Shown: in pieces, positions 1 to 5,243 of the stretch
Layout of the letters: every line of letters starts with the position of its first letter
Numbering within the stretch: position 1 is the stretch's first letter
Assembly (NCBI GenBank): GCA_028690255.1
Contig: JAQVBP010000042.1
Coordinates: forward strand, 13,690-19,002
Source of the DNA: Methanosarcinaceae archaeon
GTDB taxonomy: Archaea; Halobacteriota; Methanosarcinia; Methanosarcinales; Methanosarcinaceae
DNA: 5,313 bases
Direction: 5' to 3'
Notes under the pieces: model-generated
Database searches by the model: none
What the model saw: the letters and a program-made list of their open reading frames with translations, nothing else
What the model was told of the DNA's origin: nothing
Position numbers and translations under genes: made by a program

Positions 1-34
1 CAAAAACGGTAAAAACCCAAAAACGGTAAAAACC
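1..34. repeat. 17-base perfect tandem repeat, two copies at the window edge
   Basis: Two identical 17-base units (CAAAAACGGTAAAAACC on the plus strand) lie at 1-17 and 18-34. The array starts at the first base of the window, so more copies may lie outside it. It follows the end of cbiC by about 30 bases and lies in non-coding sequence. Each unit gives two T5 runs on the minus strand. The unit is unrelated to the 22-, 16- and 12-base repeats elsewhere in the window. Confidence 0.85.
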
Positions 35-64
35 AATAAAGAAGGCCGGAAAAGTGAGAAAAGC
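1..64 (-). terminator. Probable T-rich transcription terminator after cbiC
   Basis: Directly after the cbiC stop codon, the minus strand carries several runs of five T (complement of the A5 runs at 2-6, 11-15, 19-23 and 28-32), with no gene in between. Archaeal RNA polymerase is known to terminate at oligo-T tracts without needing a strong hairpin, and I see no convincing hairpin here. The position at the end of a seven-gene minus-strand series fits operon termination. This is inferred from composition and position. The T runs belong to a tandem repeat, so termination might be spread over several copies. Confidence 0.45.
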
Positions 65-802
65 TCACTCTTCCTGCTCGTTTGCAATTGTTACAAGTTC
101 ATTTACGCAGGCCACGGCCATGGGGGTTCCCCCTCTGGTCCCGACGCAGGAAATAGAAGGGACCGGGATTTTCAGCTCCCTGACCAGTTCCTTTGACTCG
201 GCCGCGTTTACGAAACCGACCGGCATTCCGATGATAAGGGCTGGTCTGACTCCTTTTTCGATCAGTTTACAGACCATGATGAGGGCGGAGGGGGCGTTCC
301 CGATTGCGATAATGCTGCCATCGAGCCTGTCCCGGGCCGCAAGGTAACCGGCAGAAGTCCGGGTGATTCCGAATTTGTTGGCCAGTTCGGAGTCAGGGTC
401 CTCGTCAAGCACACAGATCACCTCGGAAGAGTGGCCTCTCTTCGTGACTCCGGCTTTGACCATGTTGATGTCAACGAAGATCGGGGCCCCCTTTTTTATA
501 GCCTCGACGCCAGCAGGGATCGGGTCATGGGAAAAGCGCATGATGTCCGCAACCGAAACGTCTCCGGTAGCAACCACACAGCGCTGGCGGAAACGGTCTT
601 CGGGCGTATTGTTCCCTATAAGCTCCTGGATCATGGTCCGGCTTTTCATGTAGATGGCCTTGGCCTCGTCGGTCCTGGCCCCGGAGTCCTTGCAGATGCT
701 TATGAGCTCGGGATCCACGTCTACAGTCAGTTCCGTAAGCTCTTCCAGGTTTTCGGCGGCCTTTTCGGCAGCCTTTCCTTCAGCCTTCTTTTCAGTAGTC
801 AT
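65..802 (-). CDS. cbiC: Cobalt-precorrin-8 methylmutase (CbiC/CobH family)
   Basis: CbiC catalyses the migration of the C11 methyl group to C12, turning cobalt-precorrin-8 into cobyrinic acid, the last step of corrin-ring formation in the cytoplasm. The 245-residue product has the family blocks in order: ATGD (78-81), DINMVKAGVTKR, RTSAGY, IAIGNAPSAL, GMPVGFVNAAESKE and GTRGGTP near the end. A charged, alanine- and lysine-rich leader of about 30-40 residues makes it longer than the usual roughly 205-215. The ATG at 800-802 lies inside the last codons of cbiH (11-base overlap), with a purine-rich AAGGGGGT about 13 bases upstream, which suggests translational coupling. Oddity: the family block read as RVIHTTAD in the enteric enzyme is RCVVATGD here, so residue 77 is valine where the catalytic histidine is expected. 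The family assignment is firm. Whether the histidine is replaced functionally, for example by the nearby SHDP histidine (residue 92), is unknown. Confidence 0.93.
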   Translation of the reverse strand: MTTEKKAEGKAAEKAAENLEELTELTVDVDPELISICKDSGARTDEAKAIYMKSRTMIQELIGNNTPEDRFRQRCVVATGDVSVADIMRFSHDPIPAGVEAIKKGAPIFVDINMVKAGVTKRGHSSEVICVLDEDPDSELANKFGITRTSAGYLAARDRLDGSIIAIGNAPSALIMVCKLIEKGVRPALIIGMPVGFVNAAESKELVRELKIPVPSISCVGTRGGTPMAVACVNELVTIANEQEE

Positions 803-1592
803 ATTTGCGCTGATACCCCCTTGGAGTGATTATAATGTCTTTTCTGGGAGAATTCCAGATGCGGGACTCGGCGTTTCCGACGAGGATGACGGTACTCATG
901 TCCACCCAGTCCTCGTGTTCCATAACTTCCCCGAGGGTTGTTACGATCTGGGCTTCGCCCTCTCCCCTAAGAGCGTTCTTCACAAGGCCCACGGGTACGG
1001 AATCTGCCTTGTACTTCCTTATAATTTCTATGGCTCTGGCAAAGTTGGACTTGCGCTGCCGGCTTTTGGGGTTGTAAAGGGCAATTACGAAATCAGCCTC
1101 GGAAGCCAGGTTCAGACGCTTTTCAATGACTTCCCAGGGGGTCAGGAGGTCGCTTAAGCTTATCACTGAAAAGTCTGTTACAACAGGGGCTCCGAGCATG
1201 CTTGCCGCGGCGAGGATTGCAGTTACCCCGGGCAGGACTTCGATTTCCACGTCAAGGTTTTCGTGTTCCGCAACCTCGATTACGATTCCGGCCATGCCAT
1301 AGACGTTGGTGTCTCCGCCACTGACCATGACCACGTTTGCGTCCTTTGCAAGGTCCACGGCTTTTCTTGCCCTGTCCACTTCCTTGCCCATGGAACTCCT
1401 GATAATTTTCTGGGTGCCCAGGAGGTCTGCCACATGGTCAAGGTAGGTGCTGTTTCCAAGCACATAGTCGGCGTTAAGGATAACGTCCCTTGCCTTGATT
1501 GTCAGCTGCTCAATAGAGCCAGGGCCAATGCCCACGATGTAAAGCCTTCCACCGGACGTTTTATTTTGCGATTGCGATTGTGACTCTTCCAT
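792..1592 (-). CDS. cbiH: Cobalt-precorrin-3 C17-methyltransferase, ring-contracting (CbiH/CobJ family)
   Basis: CbiH uses S-adenosylmethionine to methylate C17 of cobalt-precorrin-3 and contracts the macrocycle, giving the lactone form of cobalt-precorrin-4. The 266-residue protein shows the tetrapyrrole methylase fold landmarks: glycine-rich loop VGIGPGS (20-26), the SAM-site segment SGGDTNVYGMAG (91-102), LPGVTAILAAASMLGAP (120-136), DFSVISLSDLLTPW (140-153), ALYNPKSRQR (171-180), VGNAESR and the closing ITPRGY. The second block usually reads GDP, and here the proline is threonine. The ATG at 1590-1592 lies inside the end of cbiG-C (32-base overlap), with AGGAAGAG a few bases upstream as a modest ribosome site. 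The first 13 residues include SQSQSQ, encoded by a 6-base repeat that cbiG-C reads as AIAI in another frame. The conserved fold starts at residue 16, so the leader is dispensable-looking. The call is secure at family level. Confidence 0.94.
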   Translation of the reverse strand: MEESQSQSQNKTSGGRLYIVGIGPGSIEQLTIKARDVILNADYVLGNSTYLDHVADLLGTQKIIRSSMGKEVDRARKAVDLAKDANVVMVSGGDTNVYGMAGIVIEVAEHENLDVEIEVLPGVTAILAAASMLGAPVVTDFSVISLSDLLTPWEVIEKRLNLASEADFVIALYNPKSRQRKSNFARAIEIIRKYKADSVPVGLVKNALRGEGEAQIVTTLGEVMEHEDWVDMSTVILVGNAESRIWNSPRKDIIITPRGYQRKYDY

Positions 1593-1914
1593 ATACTCTC
1601 TTCCTGAAGATCAGTTCGTTTTCTTTTGAGAGGGCCAGGGCGGCGGGCTCCGAAACCCCTTTTAAGCCAAAGCGGCTTGCCTGGGATTCCGAAGGCGGGT
1701 TGTAGCTGTTCAGGACTTCGTCCGGCACAAACTCGATCGGAAGTCCCAAATCTTTTGCCGCTTCCAGCAGCCCTCTTTCGTTTTCCTTGAGTTTTGCAGA
1801 GGCAAGGGAGGTGACAGAGCCCGGGATTTCCCCACATTCTTTAAGGGCCTGCCTTATAGCTTCCATCACTTCTTCCTTACTCACACCTCTGCGAGTTCCG
1901 ATTCCGATTATCAT
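1561..1914 (-). CDS. cbiG: CbiG C-terminal domain protein (cobalt-precorrin-5A hydrolase, split subunit)
   Basis: This 117-residue protein corresponds to the C-terminal third of CbiG, the enzyme that opens the delta-lactone of cobalt-precorrin-5A and releases the C20 carbon as acetaldehyde. The family blocks are visible: GIGTRRGVS at the start (residues 4-12; most relatives have GIGC, here Thr), SLASAKLKENERGLLEAA (36-53) and GVSEPAAL (86-93), ending in a strand VTIAIAK. The ATG at 1912-1914 is preceded two codons earlier by an in-frame TAA (1918-1920), so it is not read through from the N-terminal gene. The ribosome site is weak (GGATGA about 9 bases upstream). It starts right where the 22-base repeat array ends and overlaps cbiH by 32 bases. 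It presumably works with the CbiG N-terminal protein upstream. Whether the split is original or caused by the repeats cannot be told from one sequence. Confidence 0.88.
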   Translation of the reverse strand: MIIGIGTRRGVSKEEVMEAIRQALKECGEIPGSVTSLASAKLKENERGLLEAAKDLGLPIEFVPDEVLNSYNPPSESQASRFGLKGVSEPAALALSKENELIFRKRVYGRVTIAIAK

Positions 1915-1929
1915 CCGTTATCGTCATCC

Positions 1930-2098
1930 GGTTAGGTCTCGATCTGTTATTGATCGTTTATCGATCTGTTATTGATCGGGTTTCGATTTGTTATTGATCG
2001 GGTTTCGATTTGTTATTGATCGGGTTTCGATTTGTTATTGATCGGGTCTCGATTTGTTATTGATCGGGTTTCGATCTGTTATTGATCGGGTCTCGATC
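1930..2098. repeat. 22-base tandem repeat array (about 7.7 units) between the two cbiG parts
   Basis: Head-to-tail units of exactly 22 bases start at 1930, 1952, 1974, 1996, 2018, 2040 and 2062, with a 15-base partial unit at 2084-2098. Each unit begins GATCGGGT, continues TCGAT and ends TGTTATT on the plus strand. Units at 1974, 1996 and 2018 are identical. Those at 2040, 2062 and 2084 differ only by T/C changes at unit positions 9 and 15. The 1930 and 1952 units are more degenerate, as is typical of array edges. There are no spacers. The length is not a multiple of three and each unit carries TAA on the minus strand, so all minus frames are stopped. Where position 15 is C, the sequences CGATC and GATCG flanking TGTTATT can form a short hairpin. 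The array fills 169 of the 196 bases between the cbiG parts. Confidence 0.97.
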
Positions 2099-2110
2099 AG
2101 ATGTGGTTGA

Positions 2111-2635
2111 TTAATTATCAGGTCCGTTATCCTGCTTCTTTTTAACAAGTACGGACACGTCTTCGTCCACGACCACGATTTTCGGGCCCTTTACTTCCAG
2201 CACCTCGACTTCCCGGTCGAGCAGGGCAGAGTTTACGGCCACCGTGGATTCTTTGTTATAGATCTCACAGCCAAGCCGGGAGGCAATGCCTTCCACGGAC
2301 GGTTTTCCATGCACCTCGGTCGCGGTGGTGAGCACGGGAACAGCTCCGAGTTCCGCAATTTTTTTTGCGGCCTCGTTGGCCCCGTGGTGCCCTCCAAGGA
2401 GGGGGATTGCAAAGTTCAGGTTTGAATCCACGACAACAACGGCCGGGTCCGACCATTTGTCTTTGATAAGGGGGGCTATGTCCCGGACAACTATGCCTGT
2501 TGCAAAGACCGCGACTATCACCCTGTACTTTTCAAAGGCCTGCCTGAAAATTCCTTTTTCGTAAAGGAGGAGGTCGGCCTCCAGAAGCTCTGCTATCCGG
2601 GAGGCAACTTCCCTGTTCCTTTCAAAGGTAATCAC
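2111..2635 (-). CDS. cbiG: CbiG N-terminal and middle domain protein (cobalt-precorrin-5A hydrolase, split subunit)
   Basis: This 174-residue protein carries the N-terminal and central parts of CbiG, which converts cobalt-precorrin-5A to 5B with loss of acetaldehyde. The signature block runs from about residue 40 to 110: VAVFATGIVVRDIAPLIKDK, then DPAVVVVD, IPLLGGHHGANE, and VLTTATEVHGKPS. The middle region ends in VVVDEDVSVL, and the C-terminal third found in full-length CbiG (about 350 residues in enterics) is absent. It is encoded separately at 1561-1914 beyond the repeat array. The start is GTG (2633-2635), overlapping the cbiF stop as GTGA. I see no good ribosome site before it, so translation probably depends on ribosomes ending cbiF. 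The stop TAA (2111-2113) is 12 bases before the repeat array. Identity is secure; that the two parts form one functional enzyme is inference. Confidence 0.9.
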   Translation of the reverse strand: MITFERNREVASRIAELLEADLLLYEKGIFRQAFEKYRVIVAVFATGIVVRDIAPLIKDKWSDPAVVVVDSNLNFAIPLLGGHHGANEAAKKIAELGAVPVLTTATEVHGKPSVEGIASRLGCEIYNKESTVAVNSALLDREVEVLEVKGPKIVVVDEDVSVLVKKKQDNGPDN

Positions 2636-3399
2636 AGAGGTTTCTGAGGGACTCCGTATAGGTGTGACCTCCTGTAGTTTTTGGGGTCAACCACTCCCCC
2701 GATAAGGATCATGGCCGTGCGCTTAATGCCGGCCGCTTTTACCTTTTCCGCGATGTCCTCGACGGTTCCGGTTACGACCTTTTCGTCCTCCCAGGATGCC
2801 TTGTAGACGACTGCGACCGGAGTGTCCTTCGGGCAACGGACCTTATCCATGATTTCCTGGATTTTCTGGGTGCCGAGGAAGATGGCCATTGTCGTGTTGT
2901 ATTCCGAAAGTTCGGAGATAAGGTCTTCCTCTTCTTCAAGGGTGTTGCCCGCAGGCCTGGTGATGATGAGGGTTTCCGAGACCCCTTTCAGGGTAAGCTG
3001 AGTGTTAAGGGCGGCAGAGGCCGCAAAGACCGAGGACACGCCCGGGACCCTTTCGGCCTCGATTCCGTATTTCTTCAGCTCCTCCATCTGCTCGACAATG
3101 GAGCCGTAAAGGGAGGGGTCTCCGGTGTGCAGGCGCACGACGAATTTTCCTGCATTGACCGCATTTACGAGCAATTCGTTCGTCTCATCCAGAGTTAGCC
3201 CGTAGCTGTCAACGGTCTCTCCGTTCGTGTAGTTCAAAACCTCGGGGTTTACAAGAGAGCCCGTGTAGATCACAAGGTCTGCCTTTTCGAGCAGCTCGCG
3301 CCCGAGCACGGTAATTAGTTTGGGATTTCCGGGTCCAGCTCCTACGAAATAAACTTTCTTACCCGGCTGGTCTCCCTTTTCAGTTTCTGGCTCTGGCAT
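2632..3399 (-). CDS. cbiF: Cobalt-precorrin-4 C11-methyltransferase (CbiF/CobM family)
   Basis: CbiF transfers a methyl group from S-adenosylmethionine to C11 of cobalt-precorrin-4, forming cobalt-precorrin-5A, the substrate of the CbiG proteins encoded next. The 255 residues show VGAGPGNPKLIT (19-30), YTGSLV (45-50), RLHTGDPSLYGS (89-100), VPGVSSVFAA (118-127), LTLKGVSETLIITR (135-148), AIFLG (172-176), VAVVYKASWEDE (195-206) and the terminal SHLYGVPQ, all characteristic of CbiF/CobM rather than the related CbiE, CbiL or CbiH. The length is normal for the family. The ATG at 3397-3399 has a GTGAGGG ribosome site that overlaps the cbiL stop codon and sits about 6 bases upstream. Its end overlaps the GTG start of cbiG-N by 4 bases. 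Both suggest coupled translation. Confidence 0.96.
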   Translation of the reverse strand: MPEPETEKGDQPGKKVYFVGAGPGNPKLITVLGRELLEKADLVIYTGSLVNPEVLNYTNGETVDSYGLTLDETNELLVNAVNAGKFVVRLHTGDPSLYGSIVEQMEELKKYGIEAERVPGVSSVFAASAALNTQLTLKGVSETLIITRPAGNTLEEEEDLISELSEYNTTMAIFLGTQKIQEIMDKVRCPKDTPVAVVYKASWEDEKVVTGTVEDIAEKVKAAGIKRTAMILIGGVVDPKNYRRSHLYGVPQKPL

Positions 3400-3408
3400 A
3401 TTTTACCC

Positions 3409-4017
3409 TCACTTTTTAGCGTATATAATGCTGAAATAGTTCCCTTCTTCCGGGATCTTTTCCTTTTCTTTGATAATTACTTCCTTTTCCGAGAAAAGCC
3501 ATTCAGAAAAGATAAATTCGTTGTACCCTTCAGCTTCCAGCTTCTCCATAATTTTCCTCGGATGCCTGGCTTTAAGGTGGATCTTATGCTCGATTTCCGA
3601 TCCGTCGGTTACCTCAAAAGAAGTATCCACCGCGACATCGGTCCTTGCGGCAAATGAGGTAATGGAACTGATTCCCGGAACGGTTGCAAATTCGACATCA
3701 GGATAGTATTTTCGCATGATTCTTTTCAGGTGGGAAAAGGTAGAGAAAAAGTTCGGGTCTCCAATCAACCCAAAGGCAACATCCCCTTTTTTTGACTCTT
3801 CGACCAGTTTATCTGCGTTTTCTTTCCAGAGGGTGTTTAAAGCATCGAGGTCTCTTGTCATTGGAAAATCAAGGATCTCAGCTTCAGCATAAGGGGCCAC
3901 AAGCTCCTTTGCAAGCCGACCGGGGACGTACACTTTAGCACTGTTCTTTAAAACGTTTACAGCTTTCAGGGTCAGAAGTTCAGGGTCTCCGGGCCCAAGT
4001 CCTACTCCGATTAACAT
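3409..4017 (-). CDS. cbiL: Cobalt-precorrin-2 C20-methyltransferase (CbiL/CobI family)
   Basis: CbiL adds the C20 methyl group to cobalt-precorrin-2 using S-adenosylmethionine, the first committed step of the corrin branch. In this organism, as in methanogens generally, that branch point would compete with cofactor F430 synthesis for a shared precorrin-2 pool (inference). The 202-residue product has the glycine-rich loop GVGLGPGDPE (4-13), GLIGDPNFFSTFSHL (83-97) in place of the SAM-binding GDP-x-x-YST block, and VPGISSITSFAA (113-124). It is somewhat shorter than typical bacterial members (roughly 220-240). The ATG at 4015-4017 is preceded by GGAGAT about 7-10 bases upstream, a good ribosome site. 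It lies 9 bases before cbiF and 377 bases after cbiT, so it is probably the first gene of its own transcript. Sampled 60-base lines are near 40% G+C, lower than the cbiH and cbiF lines checked. Confidence 0.92.
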   Translation of the reverse strand: MLIGVGLGPGDPELLTLKAVNVLKNSAKVYVPGRLAKELVAPYAEAEILDFPMTRDLDALNTLWKENADKLVEESKKGDVAFGLIGDPNFFSTFSHLKRIMRKYYPDVEFATVPGISSITSFAARTDVAVDTSFEVTDGSEIEHKIHLKARHPRKIMEKLEAEGYNEFIFSEWLFSEKEVIIKEKEKIPEEGNYFSIIYAKK

Positions 4018-4066
4018 ATTATATCTCCATTGAGTCTCAGCATATCCCCGCAGGAATCGCTTGACA

Positions 4067-4105
4067 GATGTTTTTTAAGTAAATATGCATTAAATAGATG
4101 TTTTT
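4067..4105 (-). promoter_or_regulatory. Paired direct repeat in the cbiL leader, possible operator
   Basis: The 10-mer AGATGTTTTT (plus strand) occurs at 4067-4076 and 4096-4105, 29 bases apart in the same orientation, with loose similarity on both flanks. The upstream copy (in the cbiL direction) begins 2 bases after the TATA-like box at 4108-4115, and the other would lie in the 5' leader. Sites just downstream of the TATA box are common places for archaeal repressors, so an operator is possible. The function is inference only; the repeat itself is plain in the sequence. Confidence 0.3.
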
Positions 4106-4107
4106 CA

Positions 4108-4115
4108 GATATAAA
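4108..4115 (-). promoter_or_regulatory. cbiL: Candidate archaeal TATA box for cbiL
   Basis: The minus strand reads TTTATATC here, one base from the methanogen box A form TTTATATA. Initiation about 25 bases downstream would fall near 4085, leaving a leader of about 70 bases before the cbiL ATG. The long gap to cbiT supports a separate promoter. No distinct BRE was recognised, and other AT-rich boxes exist nearby, for example TATATT in the 16-base repeat. Confidence 0.4.
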
Positions 4116-4130
4116 CGTCCAGCATAACAT

Positions 4131-4176
4131 TCGACAATGATTTGACAATATACTGATTTGACAATATACTGATTTG
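4131..4176. repeat. 16-base direct repeat with three TYGACAAT motifs upstream of cbiL
   Basis: GATTTGACAATATACT occurs perfectly at 4139-4154 and 4155-4170, and a third copy begins (GATTTG) at 4171-4176. The core TTGACAAT in both copies is matched by TCGACAAT at 4131-4138, giving cores starting at 4131, 4142 and 4158, spaced 11 and 16 bases. The group lies just upstream of the TATA-like box, in the cbiL direction. This could be a binding-site cluster or simply slipped duplication. Confidence 0.8.
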
Positions 4177-4394
4177 TTGAGAAAACTTCTTACGTTGGGG
4201 AAATTTCTCAAGTTTAATAAACAGCTTAATACATTATCGAAATAACCATAAAACGGTTACCTGTTAGCTGTGATGATAAAATATTAACATTATCTGATGA
4301 ATGTCCGATCAGTTCCAGCAACCTTATACAAAATCTAAAGGATAATTTTCAATTAAATATTTGCAATATTCTCCAGCAAGAACCGGACCAATAA

Positions 4395-4970
4395 TTACGG
4401 TTTTCCTACGATAATATAAACCGGGTTTTCAGGCTTGAACATGGTCTCACCCGTGATTGGCGCGCTTCTTGAGACCTGGAGGTGGACAACTTCATCAAAG
4501 ATGCCAAATCTTTTCATTGTTTCTATCGTCCTGACTACCGTTTCAATCCGGACGGCATTTACGACAATGCTCCTTGCTTTCTTTTCCACAAGTTTCTCAA
4601 GCACAGTCCCAATATTCTTTGTCCCGCCCACAAAAGCGCAATCAATCTTATCAATATACATCTCAGAACCCAGGAGTTCCGAGGCCTCACCCCTGAGGAC
4701 CTTACTGTTCCTTATGCCAAAATTTTTAAAATTCGTTTCCGTGGCATCAATGGCTTCCTTTCTGTCATCAATAGCGTAAATAGACAGGTCATGGGCGATT
4801 CGGGAGGCTGCGATGGATACGGATCCGGTTCCACAACCTATATCCGCAAAATGGTCCCCATCTTTGAGGCCAAGTTTGGAAAGGGACACTGCTATGATTT
4901 CCGGCTTTGTCGGACCGCCGCTGACACCTACAATTTCCGGATTATTGCTGAGAGTTACTATTTCGGACAT
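4395..4970 (-). CDS. cbiT: Cobalt-precorrin-6B C15-methyltransferase, decarboxylating (CbiT)
   Basis: CbiT methylates C15 and removes the carboxyl group of the C12 acetate side chain using S-adenosylmethionine. It belongs to the Rossmann-type (class I) methyltransferases, unlike the other methylases here. The 191-residue product shows GGPTKPEI (18-25), the SAM loop DIGCGTGSVS (43-52), the acidic ribose-binding segment YAIDDR (65-70) followed by EA and TETN, FVGGTKNI (113-120), VNAVRIET (137-144) and the closing FKPENPVYIIVG. I chose the ATG at 4968-4970: GTGAGGA lies about 6 bases upstream, and the protein then begins as stand-alone archaeal CbiT proteins do. An upstream in-frame TTG at 4992-4994 would add 8 residues encoded by the ribosome site itself and is unlikely. 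No CbiE domain is fused and none is in the window. G+C in a sampled line is about 40%, like cbiL. Confidence 0.94.
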   Translation of the reverse strand: MSEIVTLSNNPEIVGVSGGPTKPEIIAVSLSKLGLKDGDHFADIGCGTGSVSIAASRIAHDLSIYAIDDRKEAIDATETNFKNFGIRNSKVLRGEASELLGSEMYIDKIDCAFVGGTKNIGTVLEKLVEKKARSIVVNAVRIETVVRTIETMKRFGIFDEVVHLQVSRSAPITGETMFKPENPVYIIVGKP

Positions 4971-5243
4971 AAATTCCTCACGACAAATAATCAAATGAGT
5001 TCAATAAAGCTAAATGTAACCCGTTGAATCGGGCAGACATCAAAGATCTTTTTTTATAATTATTATATATTAAAGGGAATCAAATATAAAATACATCGTT
5101 AAATATAATATGCATAGAGGAAGTGAATGGAATTAAATACATGTAACTTGTGCTAGATATATCTTATTCTCAATATACACATTCTCCGAGAGGCTTCCTT
5201 TCTGATGAATTGGCTTTTTGAAACAAGTAAAATAGAGTCTAAT
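4971..5243. other. AT-rich leader upstream of cbiT
   Basis: Apart from the TATA-like boxes at 5059-5090, this stretch shows no gene I can support. Two short minus-strand frames enter from the right edge through the 12-base repeat and stop at 5153-5155 and 5133-5135. Neither resembles a known protein. A seven-T run at 5049-5055 (plus strand) has no plus-strand gene in the window to terminate. Confidence 0.6.
5059..5090 (-). promoter_or_regulatory. cbiT: Candidate TATA boxes for cbiT
   Basis: The minus strand carries TTTATATT (5083-5090) and, 13 bases further on, an AATATATAATAA stretch (5059-5070). Either could act as an archaeal TATA box. Initiation about 25 bases downstream would fall near 5060 or 5037, giving a leader of roughly 65-90 bases before the cbiT ATG. 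The surrounding sequence is very AT-rich, so chance matches are likely and no clear BRE is seen. Confidence 0.33.

Larger units (their letters stand above)
4018..4394. other. AT-rich intergenic region between cbiT and cbiL
   Basis: The 377 bases between cbiT and cbiL hold no convincing gene. The one minus-strand frame of note (4011-4211) begins with TTG, lacks a ribosome site and spans direct repeats. The right part (4320-4394), after the cbiT stop, contains a weak AT hairpin (AATATT at 4356-4361 and 4365-4370 around TGC) but no long T run on the minus strand, so the end of cbiT transcription is unclear. TTGCTGGA occurs twice on the minus strand, about 57 bases apart. The left part holds the cbiL leader with a TATA-like box and two sets of repeats described separately. 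Confidence 0.7.

Noticed and set aside
431..1157. Plus-strand open frames of 132 and 167 codons (431-829 and 654-1157)
   Set aside because: They lie antisense to cbiC and cbiH, which have clear family motifs. The plus-strand products show none and arise from the codon pattern of the real genes.
1930..2098. CRISPR array
   Set aside because: The 22-base units are directly joined with no variable spacers and no cas genes are nearby, so this is a simple tandem repeat.
1915..2110. cbiG as a single frameshifted pseudogene
   Set aside because: Both halves are intact at domain borders, the second has its own ATG with an in-frame TAA two codons before it, and the gap is repeat DNA without decayed coding sequence. 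Two working genes are the better reading.
4011..4211. 66-codon minus-strand frame upstream of cbiL
   Set aside because: It starts with TTG, has no ribosome site, spans the 16-base direct repeats and overlaps the cbiL start. It fits an untranslated leader better.
4971..4994. Longer CbiT starting at the TTG at 4992-4994
   Set aside because: The extra eight codons contain the GTGAGGA ribosome site for the ATG at 4968-4970, which also gives the expected family N-terminus.
4482..5027. Plus-strand open frame of 181 codons
   Set aside because: It is antisense to cbiT, whose SAM-binding motifs are unmistakable. The plus-strand product has no recognisable domain.
4971..5100. Cobalamin riboswitch upstream of cbiT
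   Set aside because: The leader is AT-rich and probably less than 100 bases. I see nothing like the conserved B12-box core, and such riboswitches are essentially bacterial.
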